A stretch of DNA of 64,000 nt from Owenia fusiformis (lineage: Eukaryota > Annelida > Polychaeta > Sabellida > Oweniidae): the NCBI GenBank assembly GCA_903813345.2, contig CAIIXF020000004.1:2065525-2129524 (forward strand), written 5' to 3'. Each line of letters opens with the position of its first letter. Position 1 is the first letter of the stretch. The position numbers and the translations under genes were made by a program. The notes under the pieces are model-generated. The model made no database searches and was not told where the DNA came from. It saw nothing but the letters and a program-made list of their open reading frames with translations. Positions 49,030 to 60,308 of this stretch are shown piece by piece.

Positions 49030-51047
49030 GGTTACTGTACTCACAATGTACTTGAATAAAATGTGCACATGGAAAAATAAAATGAATAAGTTGAGAGCAA
49101 TTAAAGTTGTTGTATTATTAATTAGATAGAATTATTAAATGACAGATGCTGGATTGTGTTTTCAATTTTAAATGTGAAAATAAAAAGTAAATAAATAGGC
49201 TGTATTAGACGTATAAGTAAATAAGTGAATGATGTTTTTGAATGTTTGTATAATTTAAAATCCTTGATATGTGCCTATACGAAGCCACTATTTCAAATGA
49301 CAAATATCATCAGTCCCTTTTAATCATACAGGGTGAGCCAAAACAGCTAGCCCAAACAAATGTTAATAATTCCGTCCTCCAGTCGATGGATTCAAAATCA
49401 TATTTGGCACAATTTTCATTTTATATACGTTTCATTGGCTTATTTTTAATGATTACAATTTTATGGCCATCTTAGAAAACATGTCAATGACATCACCTCC
49501 AGTGATATCTTAGTGTCTTAGTGTGAAATCTTAAAAGATGGCAGCTCACTGGAAATGAACACTAAATCTTTAAATGACCAGTATTGGGCATATCAAACCA
49601 TTATGATTATAGCTACTATATCAGAAAAGAAATGGTCTGGCAAGGAATGTTTCCTTTAAAGATAAACCAAGAATTATCCATGCAATTGCGATTATTATAC
49701 ATTTATTTTTTGGTCTATAACAATACTTTTCTTGTTAATAAGTAAATAACCATAGTGCAATTAACAAAGAATTACATATATTTTCTGTACATCTATATTT
49801 ATACTAATTTGCATGTTGCCATTGCTAAGTATGCCTTAAATGAAATAACCATACAATGGCATTACGAGAGTAGAATAGATAGAAACTAGAAGATGTAAAT
49901 GTTTGAATCAATCTCATCAAAAAGGATGTGATCATAACCTTTACAATATAAATCTTATTTTCTGAAAAAAGATTCTAAAAATGTCCTAATTCATCAGAAT
50001 TAAAACAGGAAATTTCGACTTTTAATTATAAACTTTTTCCGACAGATGACCATATGAAGTGAATAATTAGTAATTAACCCAAAATTTAAAGTCAGAGCGG
50101 CTGGACTTTAAACAAGTCATTAACATGCAAAATGTCACCACTAAGTATTGGAAGTTGTTGAAAATCTTTTTACAGACGTCGAACCTCGAGAAGCCGTCCA
50201 CAAAAAGTTGGGAGACTATGAGTATTAATCAAATTAATTAATCTGAAAACATAGGATCAAATCCTATGCTAGGGGCTGATGTGAAAAAGACACTCCACCC
50301 TGGTGGGAATATATCACCACTTCTGTTGGTGACATAAAAATAGCTATGATATACCCTATTGGCTAGCTACAAGCCTCTGTGAACCCCTCTACTCGACTAC
50401 ACACCTTCGAACACAGCTTGCTGTAGTGGGGGGGGGGGGGGGGTAGGTCACAAGCGTTTGTAGCTAGACTACATACCCTAGTACAATAGTCAAAGCAGAA
50501 ACTATTGTAAATTTGGAAATTACTCCCAACTCTTCTCTATTCCTTCTAGTTCCTTCAATTGTTCCTTTAATTGCAATACTTCAAATAGTGTCATGAATTG
50601 CAGTAGTGGCATATTTCACACAAAATTTCAATTTTCCACCAGAAATTTTTACAAAGTATTTTTTATTTTGCTCAAACATGCCACTAAAACTACTATAAAT
50701 ACAGATAAGTTACAGTACATCAAAAAAGGTTTTGTATTATGTTAATCATTTGTTCCTTCCTTGTCCTAGAAACAAAACAAGGAATTAATTCCAAGGAGGA
50801 CCAGCATTCTTTTGTGATTTTCCTTTGACTGGCATTAACCATTTTGGTAATAATGTTATATTCATCGCCAAACCAAACATTGAGTCAGGTATTCATTACC
50901 AAACTGGTCCATGCCAGTCTAGAGATCACACAAGAATGCTGGGAGACAATCTTCCTTGTACTAATTTTGGCTTCATAAACAAACTGTTTTAGTCTTAGTC
51001 ATTTCATCAAGTGGAACTTTGCCTTTTTGAATCACCTTTACACAGTA
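49030..51047 (+). repeat. Segmental duplication, copy B (partner 1045-4037)
   Basis: Collinear near-identity with copy A. It lacks A's 1.4-kb satellite element and carries its own insertion at about 50218-50490, which includes inverse words 'gctagctacaagc' and 'gtttgtagctagac' and a poly(G) tract. It spans the 3' flank of the Cys-rich gene. Confidence 0.85.
49055..49081 (+). terminator. Poly(A) signals of the Cys-rich gene
   Basis: Two AATAAA hexamers (49055-49060 and 49076-49081), 55-80 bases after the stop codon. The second is conserved in the duplicated copy near 1090. Confidence 0.6.
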
Positions 51048-51294
51048 AATTTTAAACAAGGCATTTACATGCAAAATTCACTACCTGTCATTTGTTGCAG
51101 ATGCCGAACGCGGACCACCAACCGCCACTTATCAAACGCTTTACTCTGTCCACAAAAAAGTTGGAATCTATAACAATATGTCACCACTACAGGAGGTGAC
51201 ATAAAAATTAATAGAAGGTACATCATAGTTTATGAGACAATCGTTCACTTTCAAACAACATGTACACACTCGGTAGTTTACACAGCCAATCTCA

Positions 51295-51455
51295 AACAGT
51301 ACCACTGTACAGTACTATTTTGGGTACGGTACTGTACAGTACCTTAAAACGTGGCACTGTACAGTACCTTAGACTTAAACAGTACTGTGCAGTACCGTAA
51401 ACATACTCTAACAGTATCATATGGTATCATACTCTAACATACTGTAGAGTATTGT
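51295..51455. repeat. Cluster of self-complementary GTACTGTACAGTACC words
   Basis: GGTACTGTACAGTACC and shorter ACTGTACAGTACC or ACAGTACTGT forms repeat about seven times. Each can pair with itself and with the others. No gene is nearby on this strand. Confidence 0.7.
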
Positions 51456-51893
51456 GATTTCAGAATATGAATTGGAGGTTTACCCTGCATGGCATGGCCC
51501 CATGCATTACATGATTTCTCCTAAGATTTTCTTTCAAAGGCTCAGCTCTTATCAATGTCTCATTGCTGAACCAACTGAGTCAAGGTTTTTGTCATCATTC
51601 TTATTTCACTCTGATTCATCATCTGATTCAGCAAATGTTTCATATATTATTATCAATTTTGATTCCTGTAATAGTCTTTCACAATTCAACAATTACCATA
51701 GTAACATTGTCAAAAACAACTGAATTATATGAGTTGTAAGTCACAATATTTTCATGATATAATATTTACACTGCATAAATACTGCCATTTATGTCTTTGC
51801 ACCCCTTCATTATCTTTTGCTTCAGTAATGGACTTGTCCAAATTGATTGAATGGACTGGTTTATTTTAAATCATAGGGGTGTGACAATGTATA

Positions 51894-51994
51894 TTACCTC
51901 ACACCCATTGATGTGATTCCTTGTTGGTCCACTCGTTCCAGTTTCTCAAAATGTTTCCGTGCATTCTTTATGTTAATGAGTGTTGCTGCTGAAG
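51894..51994 (-). CDS. RRAGA: Rag GTPase A/B, last exon
   Basis: On the minus strand, after acceptor CTTTCAG, phase 1 in, it reads [20 protein letters not shown], then [12 protein letters not shown] and stop. This is the C-terminal helix region of RagA/RagB, of the Roadblock-type dimerisation domain that pairs with RagC/D and contacts Ragulator at the lysosome. The preceding exon ends in phase 1 (ATAC|gtaagt), giving the proline of DPNIP as in vertebrate RagA. The last residues differ from vertebrates, as expected for this variable tail. AATAAA on the minus strand (51860-51865) lies about 29 bases after the stop. Confidence 0.9.
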
Positions 51995-53297
51995 CTGAAA
52001 GAGAAGAACACAAATAAAATACAAAATACCATTCTAATACTCGTCACATCTTAATTTTAAAGAATAAGATGGGGGGGGGGGCAAAACTCAAAAATACACA
52101 AACAGGTATTCTAGTGTGACACTTTTTCAAGAATGATAAAGTTAACCTTAATCTAATGTGATATTGGTTCTTGAATGGTGGGGGAAAGGGGGTATTAGAC
52201 ATTGTTTCTTTTCACTTTAGATCATAGTTTTGGGATATATGGGGTTTGATTTTCTTGACTGGTATGCACTCAAGAGTTTTCTTTTTCTTGTTAAGTTCCA
52301 TTACAACTTTTGATCCTTTCACCTTGGCACTCGTGCTTAGATAGTAATACATTTAATCCCATTGTTTGTATCTGAGATTAAAAACATCAAATTCTGAAAT
52401 ATCTAAAATCTTGTGGTTGGGAAGAAAGGAGAGTCTTCAGCTTTTCATGATGACAATAATAGAAAATGTATTCCACACACCCCCCACCCCATAATGTAAA
52501 CCTTGACGTCAAAGCATAACACAGGGGGGGGGGGGGGTTATATAATCAATAAAAAAACAAGCTGATTTTGTACTATCAACTCTGACCCCCATGAAAACTG
52601 ATCATAGCACTGAATACATTTAATCTGATAATCTCATTGTTTGTACCTGAGATAAAAAACATCAAAACACATTCTATTAAAACAAAAACATTCTTACAGT
52701 TTGTATTTCCTATATTATGAAAGCATTGTTTTATTTGTTTCTCTCATGTTGTTTATTAAATTATATTTGGAACATAGTAGGCAGGTTATCCACAATTCAT
52801 ATAGAATATTTACATACAGTACAGCAAACCTAAATAAATGTGTCTGCTTATATTATGAAATTCATACAGATCAAAGAGAAAGCATTTTATTACAAACTCT
52901 CTTGAAAGTGTGTGGTTTGTTGAAGAAAAATCTTCTAATTTTATGTCAGGTGTAAAGGTCCCATATCAGGACTGTAACCAGCTTTTTGGGGTTCACTTCA
53001 AAATTCTAGGGGAGATTACATTTGACCATTTCGGTCCAAAATCACTTGAAAAGTGCTTAGAATGGTGAAAACTGCATGATTTTGAAACCAAACATCTCAT
53101 GCAATTATAAAACATTACTCGTAAACTCCATAACATCCAAAGTTTGTATTTTGTCAGATACAAAACCAGTTTGTTCAGTATCTTTTTTATTTGTTTCTTA
53201 CCTGTTGTCAATTGACATGTTTATAAACAAGCCTGACACACAATAAGTGACACACAGTTATTAAACAAGATGTCAGATGTTTCTAACATTGCACAAG

Positions 53298-53305
53298 TAT
53301 ATAAA
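53298..53305 (+). promoter_or_regulatory. TATA box, acidic gene copy 1
   Basis: TATATAAA is followed 30-35 bases later by the conserved 'aaatcattcaacaatttgga', the likely start region. Upstream 'aaacaagatgtcagatgttt' is shared with the other copies. The leader (about 53335-53610) carries four to five units with 'agtgaaaccatattgtga'. Confidence 0.75.
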
Positions 53306-53610
53306 TCAAGATGAACATCTTAGAAATCATTCAACAATTTGGATTCTAGTGAAACCACATTGTGAAAAGTTAGATTCATAGTGAAACCATATTGTGACAC
53401 CACATAGTGAAACCATATTGTGACACTACATAGTGAAACCATATTGCTACACCACATTGTGAAGCCATATAGTTCAACTGAAGCACATTGAGGACAATAC
53501 AGTGTGAAACCACATTGCTAAGTAGCTGCTGTGAATTTTCAATAAAAACTGAGAGAATTCTACAACAATTCAGTTTACACTGTGTAATCGACAAGAAAAC
53601 AGCTAACAAA

Positions 53611-54066
53611 ATGTCTACCAATGCTGCTACAAATGCTCCTGATGCTGTTTCACACAGGCATGCGGAGAGTGAAGCATATGAAAACCAATACGATGAGATG
53701 GAGCTGACACCTAGAATGCTCAGAGATGAGATTGAGCTCCAATACAAGAAATTCACCAGGGCTTGCGATCAACTTTTGCTAATTGATGACCAAGTAAAGC
53801 AGATTGAAGTTCGCTATCAACGTGCGGTGAAGAACCAAAAACAATCAGCGCGATACACATTACGGCTGAACCTCTCTGCAATGACAGGCATGAAGTGTAT
53901 GATGTATGAGTATGCAACGAAACAAGCAGCCAAAGTTGAGGAGTTGAAGAAACGTGCTGAAGGGATGACATTTTCAGATGATGAAGAGGAATATACAGAT
54001 GATGAATGGGACATGGTTACAGATGATGAAGATGAGATGGACCCAATTGAAGATGAGGAAATTTAA
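53611..54066 (+). CDS. Acidic-tail helical protein, copy 1 (151 aa)
   Basis: A single-exon gene. The start at 53611 matches the starts of copies 2 and 3; an upstream in-frame ATG at 53488 is not conserved. Layout: an Ala/Asn/Thr-rich N-terminus to about residue 20; a segment ELTPRMLRDEIELQYKKF; a mostly helical, basic core with RYQRAVKNQKQSARYTLRLN and MKCMMYEYATKQAAKVEELK; then an acidic tail of about 33 residues from FSDDEEEY to the end. There is no signal peptide or membrane segment, so it is cytosolic or nuclear. I do not recognise the family. A basic helical core with an acidic tail is seen in chromatin proteins and histone chaperones, but that is only analogy. Confidence 0.85.
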   Translation: MSTNAATNAPDAVSHRHAESEAYENQYDEMELTPRMLRDEIELQYKKFTRACDQLLLIDDQVKQIEVRYQRAVKNQKQSARYTLRLNLSAMTGMKCMMYEYATKQAAKVEELKKRAEGMTFSDDEEEYTDDEWDMVTDDEDEMDPIEDEEI

Positions 54067-54092
54067 ATGATGCAGATATAATTAAACCAAAC

Positions 54093-54108
54093 TGCCCTTT
54101 TAAGGGCA
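54093..54108 (+). terminator. Histone-like 3' stem-loop, copy 1
   Basis: TGCCCTTTTAAGGGCA forms a perfect 6-bp stem with loop TTTA, 26 bases after the stop. 'acagaggagaaa' follows about 12 bases later, like the purine-rich downstream element of replication-dependent histone genes. The first base pair is T-A, not the usual G-C; the second pair is the conserved G-C. An AATAAA at 54192 could give an alternative polyadenylated end. Confidence 0.55.
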
Positions 54109-54309
54109 AGCCAAAAATTACAGAGGAGAAATTAGATAAATGAATAACTGTGTGACAGATATTAACAGATTTGCCAACTTTATTATGGAAGAATAAATAT
54201 TACTTTTATTCATTGGTACTTCTATATTTGTTAGTCTTTCTTAGAGGCCCATTTGTCAAACAGTTTCAAAATTGTACATTATCTGAATTTCAAACACTTC
54301 ACCATTCAT

Positions 54310-54730
54310 CTTTGAAAGATCATAAAGAAAAAGTCTGCCAGTCCCGGAAAACAAGGGGTCGTGATTTCAATCCCCACTAGGGTGGACTGACTTTTTCACA
54401 TAAGCCCTGAGTGTAGAATTTCATTCTGTGTTTTAAATAAGAATACTGTTTCTCCTTAGGGGGAATGGCTTGTGGGAAAGTCCATGTGACATCACAAATA
54501 GAATGATTGGCAACCTGGGAAAACAGATAATTTATATGGGGTTCAGGAAACTGGGCATGTACGACAAACTTGCAATGCTATGGTCAAGGGATCCTATTAC
54601 TCAGTGGAAGCTTACTCCGCCAGAGAACAAAGGGTCACAGGTTTGATCCACATGTTTTTCACAATAGTCCGAAGTGCATATTTTCATTCTGTATTAATAA
54701 AAATAAAAATGTGTTTCTAAAATTGCAACA
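54310..54730 (+). mobile_element. Two tRNA-derived SINE copies
   Basis: 54330-54450 has a decayed box B ('gatttcaatcccc') and the tail 'tttcattctgtgtttt'. 54590-54715 has box-A-like TTACTCAGTGG and box-B-like GGTTTGATCC with the same tail. They match the better preserved copy at 55990. Confidence 0.65.
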
Positions 54731-55010
54731 AGCCACACAAAGGCAAATGGAGGATTGTCATTTGTGGTAGAGATAGGAATTAACCCTGATGTCTTACACT
54801 TACACAAAAACATAAAACATTACTCTTAAACTCCATAACATTCAAAGTTTGCATTTTGTCAGTTACAGAAGAATAGTTTGTTCATTAGCTGTTCTGTTTT
54901 TCATGCTAGATGTCAATCAACATGTTTATAAACATGCCTAACACAAATGACACACAATTAGTGACACACAATTATTAAACAAGATGTCACTGGCAGATGT
55001 TTCATGGAGG

Positions 55011-55018
55011 TATATAAA
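55011..55018 (+). promoter_or_regulatory. TATA box, acidic gene copy 2
   Basis: TATATAAA, followed by the same 'atcattcaacaatttggatt' start region as copy 1. The leader 55062-55220 holds five units of the 34-base repeat 'gaagagttatagatacatag' plus 'tgaaaccatattgt'. Confidence 0.75.
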
Positions 55019-55367
55019 CCAAGTTGGACATCCTAGAAATCATTCAACAATTTGGATTCTAGTGAAACCACATTGTGAAGAGTTATAGATACCCAGTGAA
55101 ACCACATTGTGAAGAGTTATAGATACATAGTGAAACCATATTGTGAAGAGTTATAGATACATAGTGAAACCATATTGTGAAGAGTTATAGATACATAGTG
55201 ATAACATATTGTGAAGCCATATAGTATTTCAACTGAAGCCACATTGAGAACAATACAATATTGAAACCATACTGCCAAGAAGCTGCTGTGAATTTTCAAT
55301 AAAAGCCAAGAGAATCCTACAACTATTCAGTTTACTTTGTGTAATCACCAAGACAACAACAAACAAA

Positions 55368-55829
55368 ATGGCTACTATTGCTACAAATGCTGGAAATGCT
55401 CCTGATGCTGTTCCACACAGACATGGAGATAGTGAAGCATATGAAAACCAATATGATGAGATGGAACTAACACCTAGAATGCTCAGAGATGAGATTGAGC
55501 TCCAATACAAGAAGTTTACCAGGGCTTGTGATCAACTTTTGCTAATTGATGACCAAGTAAAACAGATTGAAGTTCGCTATCAACGTGCAGTGAAGAACCA
55601 AAAACAATCAGCGCGATACACGTTACGGCTGAACCTCTCCGCCATGACAGGCATGAAGTGTATGATGTATGAGTATGCCATGAAACAAGCAGCCAAAGTA
55701 GAGGAGTTGAAGAAATGTGCTGAAGGGATGACATTTTCAGATGATGAAGAGGAATATTCAGATGATGAATGGGACATGGTTACAGATGATGAAGATGAGA
55801 TGGACCTAGTTGAAGATGAGGAAAACTAA
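55368..55829 (+). CDS. Acidic-tail helical protein, copy 2 (153 aa)
   Basis: Single exon, nearly identical in protein to copies 1 and 3 from residue 20 on. Differences are few: CAEGM in place of RAEGM, SDDEW in place of TDDEW, DLVEDEEN at the end. The N-terminus MATIATNAGNAPDAVPHRHG has three extra residues against copy 1. The conserved protein with drifting flanks suggests that selection keeps the sequence, or that copies convert each other. Same features as copy 1: basic helical core, tail rich in Asp and Glu, no cysteine-rich or membrane part. The direction is opposite to the host Rag gene. Confidence 0.85.
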   Translation: MATIATNAGNAPDAVPHRHGDSEAYENQYDEMELTPRMLRDEIELQYKKFTRACDQLLLIDDQVKQIEVRYQRAVKNQKQSARYTLRLNLSAMTGMKCMMYEYAMKQAAKVEELKKCAEGMTFSDDEEEYSDDEWDMVTDDEDEMDLVEDEEN

Positions 55830-55854
55830 ATGATGCAGACAATCAAAATCAAAC

Positions 55855-55870
55855 TGCCCTTTTAAGGGCA
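55855..55870 (+). terminator. Histone-like 3' stem-loop, copy 2
   Basis: The same 16-base hairpin as in copy 1, 26 bases after the stop, with the same purine-rich stretch downstream. AATAAA occurs at about 55954. Confidence 0.55.
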
Positions 55871-55989
55871 AGCCAAAAATTACAGAGGAGAAATTAGATA
55901 ACTGAATAACTGTGTGATATGTATTAACAGATTCGCCAACTTTATTATGGAAGAATAAATATTACTTTTGTTCCTTGGTATTTCTGTAT

Positions 55990-56115
55990 TAGCTCAGTGG
56001 CATTGCACTCCATTGGAAAACGAAGGGTCGTGGGTTCGATCCCCACTGGGGTGGACTGACTATGTCACATTAGCCCATAGTGTGGTATTTCATTCTGTGT
56101 TTTCATTTACCAATA
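55990..56115 (+). mobile_element. tRNA-derived SINE, best copy
   Basis: Box A TAGCTCAGTGG (55990-56000) and box B GGTTCGATCCC (56033-56043) both match the Pol III consensus. The body has 'ggggtggactgac' and the tail 'tttcattctgtgttttcatt'. It lacks a normal tRNA 3' half, so it is a SINE and not a tRNA gene. Confidence 0.75.
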
Positions 56116-56214
56116 AAAAAAAGAAAAATCTATCTCTAAAATTATAATATCAAACACAAAACAATTTTCAAACACTCCAAAATATTCAAAGTTTGTATTT
56201 TATCAGTTTCAAAA

Positions 56215-57471
56215 GCACAGATAAGCACATAATATACGGTGGCCATGTTTTATTTCAAACGCTTGCAGAACTTTATAACTTGATAACTGTGACTTTGAAA
56301 ACACCTTCTGCTTTTAACGATGGGGTCATTTCTAAGCTTTTTAAGGGCGGGGGTAAAAGCCGTTCAAGCACTGAGAATTACAGAGACATAACTCTTTTAC
56401 CTGTCATAGAGAAATTATGGGAACGAGTTATAAAGCAGAGAATACAGGAATTTGAGGAAAGGGTAGGGAAGCCAATCCTGAAGAGCAACCAGCAGAATGT
56501 GTATCAAGAACAGCTTTGCAGCATAACTTGTAGCTTTAACCTTACTGAAACTCTATACCATAACCTTGAATTGGGGAGCAAAGTGTACGTTGCATGTCTT
56601 GACACGAAACGTGCTTTTGATACGGTATGTCACGATGCCCTTCTCTGGAAGCTCCACAATGCTGGAATAACTGGAAGACTTTTTAATATATGATCTACTT
56701 ATTGAACTCCAACAAATAGCACATCAAACTGCATCTATAGGGACGTTACAAACGGGATGCCCGGCACTGGCTGATGATTTAACCATTATTGCGACAACTA
56801 AGTCCAACCTACAATATCTCATTGATGTTGCTATTAATTATTCCAATAAGTGGAGATATCAATACAACCTACAGAAGAGTGTAGTTATGACAATCGGCGA
56901 ATCACCACGATTGCATCCTCAATGTAAGGTACAAAGAAAATGGGAAACAACCAATGGATAGGAACTTCAGGAAGTTGATGAAATTAAGCATTTAGGTAAC
57001 ATGTATAGCCATTCTCTTTCATCAGATGTCAAAATTAATGCAGCGTGTCAGTCTTTAAGAGGCACTTTTGCATCACTCGTTGGAGCAGGGACGCACCCCC
57101 GAGGGCTGAACCCACTCACAGGCCTTAAACTTTTAAAATGTATTTGTATTCCTGCAGCTTTGTATGGGTCGGAACTTTGGACCAATATCACAAACGCACA
57201 GGCGTTACGACTCGAGAAGGCAGAACGATTTATTACAAAACCTTTACAGGACCAAGTCAAATGGACTCGAACTGATATTTCCCTGGGAATGCTTGGTATT
57301 AATACGATGGAATCTATGGTTGATATTAGCTAAATATGAAATTGAGTCATTAAATCAATACATTGATACAGGGTATTTCCCTCCAAAACACATATGGAAA
57401 CGTATCGTCAAATTTGCCATAAATTCTCATCAAAATGACGAATGGAAATCACAAACGGAAAATGATCATAT
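56215..57471 (+). pseudogene. LINE reverse transcriptase remnant, 5' part
   Basis: Broken reading frames of a non-LTR retrotransposon. They include ENYRDITLLPVIEKLWERVI (palm entry), YVACLDTKRAFDTVCHDALL (catalytic motif A with its Asp), and, after an internal deletion near 56692-56750 that removed the QGxxLSP region, ALADDLTIIATTKSNLQYLI (motif C with the ADD core). RLEKAERFITK and ISLGMLGI are from the domain after the polymerase. A stop at about 56959 and a frameshift near 57325 show that it is dead. It is 5'-truncated; the left limit is approximate. Confidence 0.85.
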
Positions 57472-59402
57472 GATGCTGTCCCCAGCTCCGATTTCGGTGA
57501 TCGGCTAGTATAAAAGGTTTGAGGGTATCATTTTGTTCCAGACACTCGCTAGAGTAAATTATCCTAACTTGAGTAAAAATGTGTGGTAGGTAAATTCGCT
57601 ATGGGCAGTTAAAGAGGCACCATCTATTCATTTTCAAACAGGGGGTAGGGGTATAAAATAATTTTTAACACATTTTAATAGTAAAATGACATTGAAATAC
57701 TAATAAAATCTTATCGAAAACATTATTTACAATCAGTATGAATTTTCTTGTGTGGATTAGGGTGAAAATAAGGGCATATCTTGAAATTCACTACAGGGGC
57801 GCCACCTATTTTTGTACTTCTACCACATGTAATAACTTATTTTAGATTCGTTAAGGTACGAAATGTACTGAAAAAATCATTCTAAAGGACCTATATATGT
57901 TCATACCACATACTTAAAATTGGATCAATAGCTTGTGTACCGGGGGAGAAAAAAATTATTGAAATTTAAAATTGTGGCATCATGTAGGATAGGGGTGACC
58001 ATATCTCACATGATTACCTTCCAAAATATGGAGCATATGTATCTCAAATGTACTCAAAATGGTGTATGTACTCTTGCTTTGTCATAATATTACTAATAAG
58101 AAGTAGAAAAATGATTGTACAATTTCAAAAAATATTAATTCTCATTTTGGCTTCTGACGTCCCAAGGGTGACATATCACCCCTGGGACGTCAGAAGCCAA
58201 AATGAGAATTAATATTATTTCAAATGTACAATCATTTTTTTACTTCTTATTTACTTCTTATTAGTAATATTATGACAAAGCAAGAGTACATACACCATTT
58301 TCAGCACATTTGAGATACATATGCTCCATATTTTGGAAGTTATTAAGGTGAGATATGGTCACCCCTAGGACGTCAGAAGCCAAAATGAGAATCAATATTT
58401 TTAAAAATGTACAATCATTTTTCTACTTCTTATTAGTAATATTATGACAAATCAAGAGTACATACACCATTTTGAGTACATTTGAGATACATATGCTCCA
58501 TATTTTGGAAGTTATTAAGGTGAAATATGGTCACGCCTGGGACGTCAGAAGCCAGAATGAGAATCAATATTTTTTAAAACGTACAATTATTTTTCTACTT
58601 CTTATTAGTAATATTATGACAAAGCAAGAGTACATACACCATTTTGAGTACATTTGAGATACATATGCTCCATATTTTGGAAGTTATTAAGGTGAGATAT
58701 GGTCACCCCTGGGACGTCAGAAGCCAAAATGAGAATTAATATTTTTTAAAATGTACAATCATTTTTCTACTTCTTATTAGTAATATTATGACAAAGCAAG
58801 AGTACATACACCATTTTGAGTACATTTGAGATACATATGCTCCATATTTTGGAAGTTAATAATGTGAGATATGGTCACCCCTATCCTGCATGATGTCACA
58901 ATTTTAAATTTCAATAATTTTTTTCTCCGCCAGTACAAAATCTATTGATCCAATTTTAAGTATGTGATATGAACATATATAGGTCCTTCAGAATGAATTT
59001 TTTCAGTACATTTCGTACCTTAACGAATCTAAAATAAGTTATTAGACGTGGTAGAAGTATGAAAATAGGTGGCGCCCCTGTAGTGAATTTCAAGATATGC
59101 CCTTATTTTCACCCTAATCCACACAAGAAAATTCATACTGATTGTAAATAATGTTTTTGATAAGATTTTATTAGTATTTCAATGTCACTTTACTATTAAA
59201 ATGTGTTAAAAATTATTTTATACCCCTACCCCCTGTTTGAAAATGAATAGATGGCGCCTCTTTAACTGCCCATAGCGAATTTACTTACCACACATTTTTA
59301 CTCAAGTTAGGATAATTTACTCTAGAGAGTGTCTGGAACAAAATGATACCCTCAAACCTTTTATACTAGCCGATCACCGAAATCGGAGCTGGGGACAGCA
59401 TC
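57472..59402. mobile_element. 1.9-kb palindromic element inserted in the LINE
   Basis: The ends GATGCTGTCCCCAGCTCCG and CGGAGCTGGGGACAGCATC are perfect inverses, and the arms match for about 500-700 bases. The centre, 58150-58890, has about four tandem units of about 175 bases with 'gacgtcagaagccaaaatga' and 'gagtacatacaccatttt'. No transposase is seen. LINE sequence resumes directly after it. Confidence 0.9.
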
Positions 59403-60060
59403 AATAGCTTTACTAGATTAAGACAAATACAAAACAATCTAGAACCAAACCCACTATGGCTGTACTCAAGAAAGATTCCCGGTCTTCTTAAATATGCAAC
59501 TGTCATAGCAAAGTTTCTAACTATTCCACTTGACCCAAATAAACCTGAGCTTTGTGAATATTGTGGAGCACTAGAGGGAGACATTATCTCACACAGAGCA
59601 GCAATGTGCACGGAAACTGCTCCAGAACGAAACAATATGCTGAATAGAATCACTGTGGCTATAGGTCAGTCTGAAGCTGGGATTTTTCTCAGAGAATTCT
59701 TTAAAGCCCCTCTTCCAGTGTCAGTGAAAGGCCTTTCTTGTTTTAGCGACTGTGTTAATTTGAAAACGATAAACATAGTGTTGCCTTACTTTAGCAATAT
59801 AATTAAAAACTCTTATGTAGAATTAAACACACCGTTCCAATAAGCTTTAACCGTTGAGTTATGAAGTGCAATTAAAACCCCAGAGGTGCAATTTTTTACT
59901 TGCTTTTAACTTTGTAAACTTTTATAATTATTTGTTTTGTTATATTTTGTTCTTTCTTTATTACGTGTATAAATGTTGTATATGTTTTGGTTATTGTTGT
60001 ATTGTTTGATTGATTTATGTTTACATGTTTAATCCATTTTATTATGGGAATAAAAGCGAC
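59403..60060 (+). pseudogene. LINE 3' part, after the palindromic insertion
   Basis: Continues the LINE protein. It includes LWLYSRKIPGLLKYATVIAK and a Zn-knuckle-like LCEYCGALEGDIISHRAAMC, typical of the C-terminal zinc-binding motif of many non-LTR reverse transcriptases. It ends in a stop at 59840-59842. The 3' UTR runs to about 60060 ('gggaataaaagcgacataat'), where the array spacer resumes. Confidence 0.8.
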
Positions 60061-60300
60061 ATAATAAACAAGCCTGACACAACTGACACACAGTAAGTGA
60101 CACACGATTATTAATAGAAACAAGATGTCAGATACACCACATTGTTAACCAGTTCAGTCTGCATATTGTCATTAATTTTTTTGTTTGTTTCCTGCCAGTT
60201 GTCAAGTGACATGTTTATAAACAAGCCTGACACAACTGACACACGATAAGTGACACACAATTATTAAACAAGATGTCAGATGTTTCTAACGTTGCACAGG

Positions 60301-60308
60301 TATATAAA
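60301..60308 (+). promoter_or_regulatory. TATA box, acidic gene copy 3
   Basis: TATATAAA with the same context as copies 1 and 2. The upstream block with 'aagtgacacacaattattaa' is also shared. The leader at 60350-60620 holds eight 34-base units, the most of the three copies. Confidence 0.75.

Noticed and set aside
53488-53610. N-terminal extension of acidic gene copy 1 from an upstream ATG
   Set aside because: The added residues are not conserved in copies 2 and 3, and the region is leader-like; the shared start is 53611.
53376-53756. Minus-strand frames over the acidic genes and their leaders (also 55229-55510, 60684-60911)
   Set aside because: They are shadows of the conserved + strand genes and the leader repeat; they recur because the genes are duplicated.
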